Source of the DNA: Ypsolopha sequella
Lineage: Eukaryota > Arthropoda > Insecta > Lepidoptera > Ypsolophidae
Assembly: GCA_934047225.1 (NCBI GenBank)
Contig: OW203992.1
Coordinates: 16,357,501-16,421,500 of the forward strand
Direction: 5' to 3'
Length of the DNA stretch: 64,000 nt
Positions 24,601-33,700 of the stretch are shown here, in pieces. A model generated the notes under the pieces. The model was not told the origin of the DNA, made no database searches, and saw only the letters and a list, made by a program, of their open reading frames with translations. The first letter of the stretch is position 1; every line of letters starts with the position of its first letter. A program made the position numbers and the translations under genes.

Positions 24601-25793
24601 GATGTGCTGTGTGCCAGAAAGCCTTTACCACTAAAGGGAATCTCAAGGTAGCTATTGTTTATACAGATTTTTACAAAGACACGATCTTAGTACTAAGGTG
24701 TGACCACGTCAATATTGTTTCACAGGACACATCTCATAATAATTATTCTCAATTTAAGAATTACAGTATTAATTTTATATAACGCTTATATGAAGTCAAC
24801 ATTACGTTACCCCGTCACACTTAATAGCTTGGATTTTTTACAATATACCCACACCTGTCTTCTAAAGAAAATCAGATCGTAATACACCTCTTTCGCTTCT
24901 TTCACATTCACTAATCACACAAGATGTGTGCTTTTCCGAAGAAATTCAGTATTACTGTATGTCACTAATTTGGCTAGCATACGCCATCTATAGTGACTTT
25001 GGTCGAGCTCCACCTTCAACTTGCGATCCATATATACGCATTTCAGTCAGAAATTACTCCTTCCTATAACGAGAATGTTTTCATTGACCAGGTGCACATG
25101 GGAACGCATATGTGGTCCGGCGGAGCGTCGCGTCGCGGGCGCCGGATGTCGCTGGAGCTCCCCCCAAGACCGCTTCACGAACCCCACGACCTGTTGCGAC
25201 GACCCGACCTCTTCTACCCGTACCTACCCGCGCCATTCCTCAACGGCATGCAGCAGAAGGTAACCTTTAAACCCAATTGACAAGTTTTGTTCAGCTCGCA
25301 TTTTTACATAACTCACTTTAAAACGGGCTGTTGCGATTTTTTGTTTTGGCTAACAAACGTTTCCGTCTAAAAACCTTCCTTGACCACTTTAAGATATCGC
25401 AAAGTCTAAATAATTTTCTTTTATCAACAGCTGAACGAGATATCAGTGATACAGCAAAGCGCGGGTCAAAACGGCGTCGCTGGAAAGTTTCCTGGACTCC
25501 TAGGCTTCGGGGCCTTCGCAGGTGGCCGGCCTGGAGCAGCCTCCCCTCTGGAGAGGCCACCTTCCATCGAGGCCAACGATGAAAGACAAGCAGCGATGAG
25601 GGAGCTAGCCGAACGCGGTCGGGAACTAGCCGAGCGAAGCCGACAGATGCGAGAGGAGGGGGAACAGTACCGGTCACCGGTGCACGGCGGCCTGCCCCCG
25701 CCGCCCGCGCAGCCCTCGTCCCCCGCACCGCATCACCCGCATCCGCTAGCGTCCCTACCTCCCCCCGCGAGGACTGAAGGCCTGACGGTCTAG
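9791..25793 (+). CDS. sal: Spalt (spalt major-like) zinc-finger transcription factor, 5'-incomplete
   Basis: Nuclear C2H2 zinc-finger regulator of the Spalt/SALL family, which patterns wing, eye, trachea and appendages in insects, mostly as a repressor. The coding join is 9791-12622, 12870-13003, 23198-23423, 24469-24647, 25092-25259, 25431-25793. All borders are GT-AG, the phases (1,1,0,1,0,0) are compatible, and the frame stays open to TAG at 25791-25793, giving about 1300 residues after the missing first exon. Order of parts: an N-terminal C2HC finger, a Gln-rich oligomerisation region, finger pair 1, a Pro/Ser-rich linker, pair 2 with a third finger, pair 3, pair 4 and a Pro-rich tail. 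Pairs have the Spalt signature SALxxH followed by TKGNLK or TKGNMK. Pairs 3 and 4 are each split by an intron exactly after the Lys of STK or GNLK. The first exon (basic NuRD-binding peptide in this family) lies outside the window. Insects outside Diptera usually have one sal gene, so I do not choose between salm and salr. Confidence 0.95.
12870..13003 (+). CDS. sal: spalt exon: first finger of pair 3 and first half of the second
   Basis: The acceptor tttgtgcag is followed by a segment encoding [20 protein letters not shown], the TKERPF linker and the Cys half of the next finger ([11 protein letters not shown]). The exon ends in phase 0 at AAG|GTTAGT. The His half ([10 protein letters not shown]) is 10.2 kb downstream at 23198. 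Placing a very long intron inside a finger makes the second half of the module dependent on correct long-range splicing. Confidence 0.95.
15600..15680 (+). other. Exon-like 81-nt segment with donor inside a hairpin loop
   Basis: The acceptor-like sequence ttctgccatag is followed by 81 nt and then a consensus donor AAAAG|GTAAGT. One frame is open throughout, with one base before the first codon, and encodes 27 residues beginning [16 protein letters not shown] and ending TRFNLK. The length is a multiple of three. In the phase 0 needed by the host spalt intron it stops (TGA near its middle), so it is not an ordinary spalt cassette. I do not recognise the peptide. A perfect 15-bp inverted repeat (15664-15678 and 15688-15702) places the donor in a 9-nt loop. 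It may be a captured exon fragment, a poison exon or chance. Confidence 0.3.
16507..16920. repeat. Dispersed repeat R-C, copy 2
   Basis: It shares ctatgaaattgccga, tcataattcctgtaattcaa and tccatttccatgataagat with 6781-6950, then the poly-A/gaaaattga block with 7440-7560. It lacks the middle block. It lies in the large spalt intron. Confidence 0.65.
17886..18155. repeat. GGTGACATTAATTTATG inverted-repeat element, copy 1
   Basis: Left end aaggtgactttaatttatta with agccaaattcatactgaaga; right end ccagtatgaatttggctcta with ataaattaatgtcacctta. These are terminal inverted repeats of about 40 bp around a short non-coding centre. Related copies are at 20157-20405, 45551-45625 (one end only) and 49385-49640. 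Confidence 0.75.
18479..18860. repeat. Dispersed repeat R-C, copy 3
   Basis: It shares cagtgcgagaggggcagatt, atatgtttgagttctgtata, cgtcaaacgaggagaaaagg and gaggaaaatttatccaaaca with 7035-7400. It lies in the large spalt intron. Confidence 0.65.
20157..20405. repeat. GGTGACATTAATTTATG inverted-repeat element, copy 2
   Basis: Left end caaggtgacactaatttatg; right end cagtatgaatttggctgtat with aaattaatgtcacctttt. It is a second full-length member in the same spalt intron. Confidence 0.75.
20528..20578. repeat. AT microsatellite
   Basis: A run of A followed by alternating TATATA and AATATATAT. Low complexity only. Confidence 0.9.
21701..21865. repeat. Small MITE with GGCGATATTACACCAT ends
   Basis: Left end gggcgatattacaccatcag and right end gatagtgtaatatcggccta are inverted repeats separated by about 130 bp of AT-rich DNA. 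It has no coding capacity. Confidence 0.65.
22405..22469. repeat. Three-unit tandem repeat AAATGTGGGTAAAAATCATT
   Basis: The unit of about 21 bp occurs three times with small changes (gggtaaaaatcattaaatgt, gggtgaaaatcatcaaatgt, gggtataaaatcattaaatc). It lies 275 bp upstream of the candidate cassette exon at 22744. Confidence 0.85.
22744..22839 (+). CDS. sal: Candidate in-frame 32-codon alternative exon of spalt
   Basis: This is a GC-rich island inside an AT-rich intron. A TG-rich tract ends in gtggttgcag, then 96 nt, then CCCG|GTATGA. The 96 nt start and end in phase 0, exactly the phase of the host intron. They contain no stop in that frame and encode [20 protein letters not shown] followed by [12 protein letters not shown]. 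If included, 32 residues rich in Gly, Cys, Arg and Pro would be inserted between the Cys half (STK) and His half (GNMKQH) of a finger, destroying or remodelling it. Retention past its donor would end translation two codons later (GTA TGA). I know of no such isoform; the case rests on phase, length, composition and splice motifs. Confidence 0.4.
23198..23423 (+). CDS. sal: spalt exon: His half of pair 3 and linker
   Basis: The acceptor ctctcaccag is followed in phase 0 by [14 protein letters not shown], which completes the finger begun at 12870-13003. The rest is a Ser/Pro-rich linker with [12 protein letters not shown]. It ends in phase 1 at CTAGTG|GTAAGT. Reading on past the donor reaches a stop near 23457. 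Confidence 0.95.
24060..24245. repeat. GTTGCGTTCCTAAACGCC MITE, copy 1
   Basis: The ends gttgcgttcctaaacgcccg and aggcgtttaggaacgttacc are inverted. A further central palindrome cctcagaacattgttctgagg-like arm is present (cagaacaatgttctg). It lies in the spalt intron before the finger pair 4 exon. Copies are at 44467-44895 and, diverged, at 57675-57832. Confidence 0.7.
24469..24647 (+). CDS. sal: spalt exon: finger pair 4, first part
   Basis: The acceptor tttttatag is followed by a Pro-rich lead and [20 protein letters not shown], the TGDKPF linker, and [15 protein letters not shown]. It ends in phase 0 at AAG|GTAGCT. The two His ligands of the last finger (VHMGTH) are supplied by the exon at 25092. 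The preceding intron carries a hairpin element at 24060-24245. Confidence 0.95.
25092..25259 (+). CDS. sal: spalt exon: end of pair 4 and C-terminal linker
   Basis: In phase 0 it encodes [18 protein letters not shown], completing the last finger, followed by an aromatic and Pro-rich stretch ([19 protein letters not shown]). The acceptor is gaccag and the donor AAG|GTAACC. Its 168 nt equal 56 codons, so skipping would remove the last finger's His ligands without shifting the frame. Confidence 0.93.
25431..25793 (+). CDS. sal: spalt terminal coding exon
   Basis: The acceptor tttatcaacag leads into [20 protein letters not shown], a C-terminal block typical of insect Spalt. A Gly/Pro-rich stretch follows, then a short charged helix-like run ([20 protein letters not shown]), then a Pro/His-rich tail ending in TEGLTV and TAG at 25791-25793. 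The frame is strongly GC-biased compared with the flanks. The 3' UTR follows directly. Confidence 0.93.
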   Translation: MNEISVIQQSAGQNGVAGKFPGLLGFGAFAGGRPGAASPLERPPSIEANDERQAAMRELAERGRELAERSRQMREEGEQYRSPVHGGLPPPPAQPSSPAPHHPHPLASLPPPARTEGLTV

Positions 25794-27060
25794 AATATGT
25801 ACACAACATGGCGGAACTATCGAATGTACATTCCAAAATAATCCCCCGATTTGAATCTGAGGGGATGAAAAAAATCGAATTCTCCGCCTCCAACAGAGAT
25901 TGGATCAGTCGGATCGATGATTGATTCTCGATCTCGACACCTTGTACAAAGAAATTACGAACAATATTATATTGCGAAGTAAACGTTGCAATGTGCATCT
26001 GTAATATAGTGTAGTGCTATGTAACAAGTTGTTATTCCGAGTCGTATATGCCTAGTATTATTGTAAGTTACACGCGCGAGCACGGGCCTGGGGCAATCGG
26101 GACCTCCATGGAGACCCACTATAATGTCATTACTCTGTGATACCGCACATCTCGAGGCTGTTACTGGGACATCTTTACACATTGGACATCATGTCGAACG
26201 GAAAATGGCGGCAATTTTGTCGGTACACTCGGATGTGCATGACATCAAAATATTAAAAATAAATTATCCCAAAAATTAATTAAATTCTTATGCTATACCT
26301 ATCTAATGTAAATAAAATGTATGATAGTATTTTAATGAACGAATAGTTATTATGTTCAAATATATAAAAATCTAATTATAATTTTATTGTATACTTATAC
26401 AATAACTGGAGTGCAATATGCATGATTTTGACACCACATTCCAACGATGTATTTCAAACACCAATAATCTAACCACGGAACCCAACATTATAGGTATCAC
26501 AATGTAACTTGTCTATTGTCACTCTAGTGTTTCAATATATTTAACTGTAACAGAGGTTACTAGCATATTCATATCATGTAAATTAAATATATTTGCATTT
26601 GAGGTCTACATAGTTATAAGTATTAAGAGTCATAGCTATTATATTGCTTTAGAATACTTCGACATATCTTGTAAAATTTGAGCGACTGTGTAATGTAACG
26701 AGACTACGACAGATGAGTAATTTAAATGTTTATAGATTGAGGAGTGATTAGACTTTGTTCGATAATCTATACATAAAACATAGACTGACCCACAACAGAT
26801 TCTATTCCAGTATCCAAATATTGTTGTGAACGTATTTATTTCCAAATGTGCATTTTTTTTACTTTCTATCAAAATGTCAGTTTAACTACGACTAAGTTTG
26901 TCATATTTCAACGATACCAAAATGGGAAATATGTCTGATTTATGTTAAAATAGACGTTGCTTGCCATAAACTGATTTCACTGCCAGTGTATGGTTTGGTT
27001 TAAGTTCCTAACGAAATATGGCAACACTTTGTGAAAATTATCAATAAAAACATGTAAATT
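25794..27060 (+). other. spalt 3' UTR and downstream flank with candidate poly(A) signals
   Basis: This AT-rich stretch after the stop has no credible open frame. AATAAA hexamers occur on the plus strand at 26258-26263, 26311-26316 and 27043-27048, and any could end the spalt transcript. The convergent Rpn7-like gene ends at 27784, so the two transcripts meet tail to tail here. UTR length cannot be fixed without transcripts. Confidence 0.5.
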
Positions 27061-27545
27061 TTCTATTCTTGACACCCTAGATATTTCTGTATAAACGTCC
27101 TATTAAATTATTTATAAACTATAAATCATGCATGCACTCTTAGTATTAAATGAAACGCTTGCGAAGTTATAGACTTCGCACTTCAGTTTAGTTGTCTTAG
27201 AGTAAATTTTCATAGCACCTACAAGTTATTTTCAAGTTGCAAATAGATCTTAGAGTAGAGGTAATCACGAATATGATGTCATGTCATGTCAGTATAAATC
27301 ATTGTAAATTATTAAATGTTTATGTAAATGTCCAAAAAGTATTCAAATTATTTAAAAAACAATTATATTAATGATTCTTTTTTTTTGTCCTTTTACCCTT
27401 TCCTTCACTTTTGTTTTCTGACTTTTACACACGAAATATATGCAGCAATCTGACTTACAAATTAACTTAGCCCATTTCTTACACACACACTCACATACTA
27501 ATAAAATTATTCCCAATTCTTCAGTATTAGGCACGCTATCATTGG

Positions 27546-27551
27546 TTTATT
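27546..27551 (-). terminator. Candidate poly(A) signal of the Rpn7-like gene
   Basis: TTTATT on the plus strand is AATAAA on the minus strand, about 230 nt beyond the Rpn7-like stop codon. It is a single motif match, so support is weak. Confidence 0.3.
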
Positions 27552-27783
27552 GCGAAATGGCAAAGATAATCGTCAAAAACGCAATCAATTTTTAAATACA
27601 TTTAATAAAAAATATCGTAAAGATTGCAGTACACTCAATTTCAAATGGGCTTATACGAGCAAAGTCATCAAGCCAATAACTGAACTATACATTAATAAAG
27701 TCGCCACACTTGGCACTTTTACACAAGAACAGGGCGACGAATTTACAGACTGAGCTACACTACCAAATAATCGATGATAATAT

Positions 27784-30700
27784 CTAAAAGTTAATGACGC
27801 TGGCGAGTTTCTTGACTCGGTTGAGGAGCAAGTCCCCCTCGCGGATGGTAGCCTGGTAGAGCTGGGAGCGATCAGCATCGGCACCGCGCCCCGCACCGGT
27901 CACTACGCAGCCGGCGACGGCATCGATGCGGCATTGTAGGCGACCGGCCGCCGTGAAGCTACATGGAGTGGGAAAATGTTTATCAGTCATGTTATAATAG
28001 GTGGAATGAAAAGGTTTTGAAAAAAAGGGGGTCAGTGAAAAACCGTTTGACTGGATATTCGTTTTGTTTTGGCGGTCGTCTTAATAGTTGAATAGTTAGC
28101 TTATAATCACGGTACATAATTTGCAGTAAGAATATGAGCTTGGTTGCACGAAACCGAATAACAAACCAATAAAGATCTAATAATAAGTAAAGTATATTTA
28201 TCTCGGTTTACGTAGATTTGAAATATATAGTCTAACCTATAAAGTTGACGTAGCAATCTCTTCCACAAACTCACGCGTAACTCCGAACGCGTCCGCAATG
28301 TTGTCCAAACTAACAGTTACATCTACGCCTTAAGCGCCCGGCGCACGTAAAGTTGGTAGCGCGGCCGGAATACTGGGTGGGAGATTTAAATCCTACAGTC
28401 TAAGCTATAAGGTTGACTTACGTAGCAATCTCCTCCTCCACAAACTCGCGCGTAACTCCGAACGTATCCGCAATGTTGTCCAAACTGAGCGAGCGGTATG
28501 CGCGTAAGAGTTGCACGTACGCCTTGATACGCGCCTCGCGCACGTAATGTTGGTAGTGCGGCCTGAATACCGGGTCCACGCAGATTTGAGTCTCAACCTG
28601 AAATTAGGATTTGAAAATATTTGGAAATGTGTGGACATTAGTCAGCAAAGCGTAGCGTAGGCCAACCTCGTGCCTGCTGGACCAACGACCTGAAGGATAT
28701 TGCGGGTAGCGGCTGGGTGAGGACAACGGAGGACCGCCAAGATTGGCGAAATATTGGAGTAGCGTATATCTGGCTGTGGACGAACACAGGCTGATGTTTG
28801 GATAAATGGATTGTCAGAAATCTCTGTTTAGAGATAAGCTCGCCAATGTGCATCTTTTTACTGTAATTTTGTTTATGTGTATAATTCCATGTGTGTACAA
28901 TAAAGAATAAAGAATAAAGAATAAAGAATGGTGTCAGCGACAAGAGCATTGATTGTGATTGTGAAAAATATAAAATGGAAGCCACTACTGACACTACTTC
29001 CTGCATAAATTTTATCAACACCAGAGAAGGTTGAAATACTTATATACTTACATACTTATATATTTTGTCCATGACTATTGTCTCAAGGACAGAATTTTAA
29101 ATACAGAGCAGATTTGAAAATAAAAATAATAGTCAATCTGAATTCCTATTGTTCTAAGATCAACAAAACAAAAAAATTGGAATTATAATATCAATTTCTC
29201 AAAATGAATTGGACGCTTAGAGGATTGATAGTAGCAGTTATTGCTTTAGATTTTAGACTGCTGCACTGTGAACGAATGGATATCATTTGTGTGGTCTCTG
29301 TGCTCGATGACCCCCCGCGCAGATAAAGCAGCAGGAAATTTGAGGTGAAGATTTTGAATAAATTTCATACCAGATTATTCTTAATTCTGTCTTACATAGT
29401 TTCATTAGCTCAGTTCAATGCTGTCGTAATCGGCTACTTTCTAGACACAAATATTACACATACCCAAGCAAGACTCTTCATGAAGTCAGCGTAACGGCAT
29501 TCGTGAAGGGACTCGACAAGCTCCCTTAGCTCAGGGAAACGTGATCGAAGAGCCTGCACCGCCGCTCCCTGGCGCCGAAGGGCTGACTGCAAGGCGTGAC
29601 GCTCGAGTGCAAGGGCGCAAGCCAACACGCAGTATTGGATGATTGTACCTGCAAAGTTATGTTTTAAATAAATTTAATAGGTCTTTAGAAATTAAGTTTC
29701 CGTTTTGTAGTCTGGCTGTTTTCATCACAATCAATTTTAAATAGTTTCCGTCAGCCTGGGCATTTTAAAAAGAGAAATATTTTTTAGGGTTACGTAGCTA
29801 AAGGATGAGACCGCATTGTTTGTCAGGAAAACTACCGCGATTAGAAATTAAAATAAGAAAACAATTTGTTCAGCAATCATTCTAAACAGTTTCATCCACC
29901 CAAAGGTTGTCTGGAAGAGATCGCTTTAAGCGATAAGGCCGCCTGTTTGTGCTACATAATAAGTTAGTTAAAAATTAAGTTTTTATATTTCTGTTCCTTT
30001 TTATATGGTGTACAAATAAAGTTGTATTGTATTGTATTGTATTGTATTGTTCAAACGTTTTACAAATCGCCAATTTCTAAGCTGAAAGAAACTTAATATA
30101 CTCAGGGTACTATATTTTCTGTCATTAAGAACAGACATCATTACGCGCCCAACTCAATTATGGGCGTGGCCAAATGTCATGCTGTTTTATTTCACTATAA
30201 CGTGTGCGCTCCATGAAACTTGCGAGGACCACACAATCGTGCCGATTTCGAGCGGGCGCAAAATTGAAAACTTGTTTCAGGAGAAACCTGATTTTGGCAA
30301 GACTGTGGACGTTTTCAAACATTTTTGGTTATTATTAATCTAGATAACATTTTCGATGTTTGACTCATATTAATTGTTTAATTTTATTTAAAACAATAAA
30401 AGCACATTCAGCAACACTTTTGGTAAAAAACCGTTGAATTTACGTATTTTGGAGGTTTGTTAAATAACAAAACATTGCTATGATAGAAATAATTTTCTAT
30501 GTTTGATACTTGGACGATTTATCCATCGCAAGGAGATATAAATTAATATTATAGGATTGCAATGTTGAAACGCACAAAGAACAGTATTATCCCGGTTCAG
30601 AGCTCCTCACATCCAGATTTACTTTTTTTCTGCGTTCCTATACTGCAATGATGTAATGTTAACAAAACATTGACTTGAATAGGGAAAAACTTCATTTGTA

Positions 30701-33700
30701 TCTTACCAAAATCAACCAACTCATAAGACTCGAACGTTGAAACACAGTCTATAAAGAGTTCAGCAGCACGGTTGTAATCTCTGACCGCTAAGCAGTAGAT
30801 AGCTTCATATGCCTTAAGTTTGTTCCTGGAGCGCCAGTCTCCACCTTTGTCAACTAATTCATGAGCCTGAAATTAAAAAATTGCTGACCTGTACATTCTA
30901 ATAAAAATTCACGTGTACTTGTCCACTGTTTAAATACTTTTATTCACCTAACAGGTTTTGCTAGGATAGCATTTTCAAGGGTTTTATAATCATTATATTT
31001 AAATAATTATTTGTGTTATAAGTTCCAACAAGTGCCGACAATCACAACTAACCACAAGCATCAACTATGCTGATTAGTAATAAAATTTTGTAAAAAGAAA
31101 GTTGAATATTTACATATTATCATTCAAAAAATAAAAAACCGGTCGAGTGCTACTCGCACTCGAGTTGAGGGTTCCATACTATTTAAATAAGTTAATATAC
31201 TTAAATCATTTAAACAGAATTACATACATTATTCATATTAGATATATAATTACATATTACACATATAATTGTATATTAATACAAACTTATCATTACCTAC
31301 AACATTTATGAAACAAAACTGCAAAATTAAGTAGGTATGTTGAGTATTTGGGGACATAACCCTAAAACTATTACTATAAATCGGTGATTTCAGTGTTTAT
31401 TTTTCAAATATAGCATATGGTACATAAAACAGAGTACAAGTACAAACTGCTTTGGTCTATGAGATAGACCCTATAACAAAAAATGGTCTAAAAATGCCAA
31501 CTTTGATAGCTCCCATTTCTTTGTTTTTGAAGATAAAAAGAAATAAATTTCTACTCTACTTAATAAGCTCTAGACAATGACACCCTACATGCTCGGGGAA
31601 AAAAATTTTGTTACAGGTCCACTTTCATTAATGAGGCCCCTCCTAAAAATAAAATTAAATTACATTTTTAATTTAATACTCGCTTTTAGGTCACCATTTT
31701 ACACAACATATTAAAATTTCGGTTCTCGACCTCATTCTGTCTAAGAGCTAGATACCCGTGACATACAGACGGAAAGATAGACAGACAGACAGAGGGACAT
31801 CGGAGTGATATTAATAAGGCCGCGTTTTTCCCTTTGGGTGCAGAATCCTACAAAACTAGAAATTCTTAGATCAATCTTCTTAGCTCTGTTGATAATTATT
31901 TAAAGCTACCTTGGTAATGGCTTTTCCCATTTCTTTTACATTACAGCCATGGAAATAGGCAATTCTAAACAGTGCAAATATAGCATCAAGCCTTCTGTTG
32001 GTGGTCAGAGTAGTGTCTTCATATTTTGAGGTAGCTAGAACAGTCGCCCCCTCTTTATCTCCTATTGAACATAGGTAGTCCAGTCTGAAAGAAAAAATAG
32101 TATACTGTGTACATTTGAATACTAATCTTCCCACATGCATGAGGCTGAAACTAAGCGGTCTGAGATATAAAGTACAATTTGCAAGTATGGCTTACAACAG
32201 AGAAGTGAAGACTAACCAGCACAATCAATGTGAAAATGACTGGTACATGTAGAATACACCAGGGCCCCAGCATAGTGTATATCTTACTAAAGTAAGAAAA
32301 AAATACTACTTGTCACATTTAACAGACAAGTATAGCTGCAGCGATGAATTGTGCAATGGGTTGCAAAGAGTTGTAAACAACCATTTCGCATAAACAATAA
32401 TTTCCGATGCTCTCTGCAATGTATAATTTACCTGCCATTTTGAAAGGTAAAAAAATGGTTGTTTAACACACATCCATCGCACCCATTGCAAAGTTCATAG
32501 CTGCAGTGATGTGTGCCTGTTAAGCGTGACAATTATTTCACAAGAGCCAATTTAACAAATGTCAATCATGGGAATAGACTCTTGTGTTTTAAGATTCTGG
32601 CCATCACGAATTATCCAAATTGTCATAATTTCAAAGAATATCCCACAACACTCTGGGCCGCATTCATAAATTAGGGGACATGACAAGGGTCCTAATGGGA
32701 AAACTGTATATGCTATCCTGCTGTCAGTGTTGCAAGCTGACGAAAGTGTAAACACGTTGTGGGACAGTACTGCCCACAGACGTCACTGCAAATTCCAGAA
32801 TGAGACAGTACATGTTATGTTATGACAGTATGCCTATAGGCAATGTACTAAAAATTAATTGTGTCATTTTCCAAACGATCTATCGTAATGTCTAACACCA
32901 AAATCACACGTGATGCCGAGCCGATTTGAGCCAAAAGCAAACTAATGCAAAACAAAGCAATAGCGTAGGCGCTGACCGAGCGCTCCGAGAGTGAGAGAGA
33001 TGTAGTATACGAGCCAGTGAAACAAATAACCACTTGAAACATAACGTAGTATTTTACAAATCTCAACCATATCGTATTCTGTTAACTCTTTAACGTACTA
33101 GTGCGAAAACGAGCGAAACGTTAAAAGTGGCTTTTAGCAAGAAATAACCGCTTTTCGCCGCGTCATGCGTTTTAGTCTATTTTTCGCGAATTTTGTATGA
33201 AAACCCCATTAAAAATATATATCACTTAAAAATCGTAAAAGTTTCCAATGCTCAGATAAAATTTTTATTTTTTTTAAGAAACATGAAGGATTTAATAGAC
33301 TTCTACTTACGTTTAGCTGTTTTGGTCCATGATTATCACACAAAATAAATATTTATGAACAATACTGCACTGCACTTCACCGTGGCGAAAACAAGACTGG
33401 AAGGTCAACTCAGTGGCTCGAAAACTGATTTATCATTTACGTAATCAAATAGAACTGTGCGGTTATATAGTCGGCCTATTCCCATCATGTCAATGTAAGT
33501 TTAAAAGAGAATGCTTCGGAATGTGTCATTTGACCACTTTAAAACCGCAAGTCGATATACTGTGTCATCGACGGGACCCGTCCACTAGCGCTTGTAGCAC
33601 TATTAGTCAGAGACGGGACCCGTCTACTAGCATGTGAAGGGTTAAGTTGCGCATTCGTTTGAACTTATGTACATCTGAACTCTGATATGACCTTTTTTTC

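Noticed and set aside
25318..25998. 226-codon minus-strand frame
   Set aside because: It is the longest antisense frame but lies exactly over the last spalt coding exon. Its Arg/Ala-rich content is a by-product of that GC-rich exon.
28638..29021. 127-codon minus-strand frame in the Rpn7-like intron
   Set aside because: It runs backwards through a non-LTR retrotransposon tail and its microsatellite.
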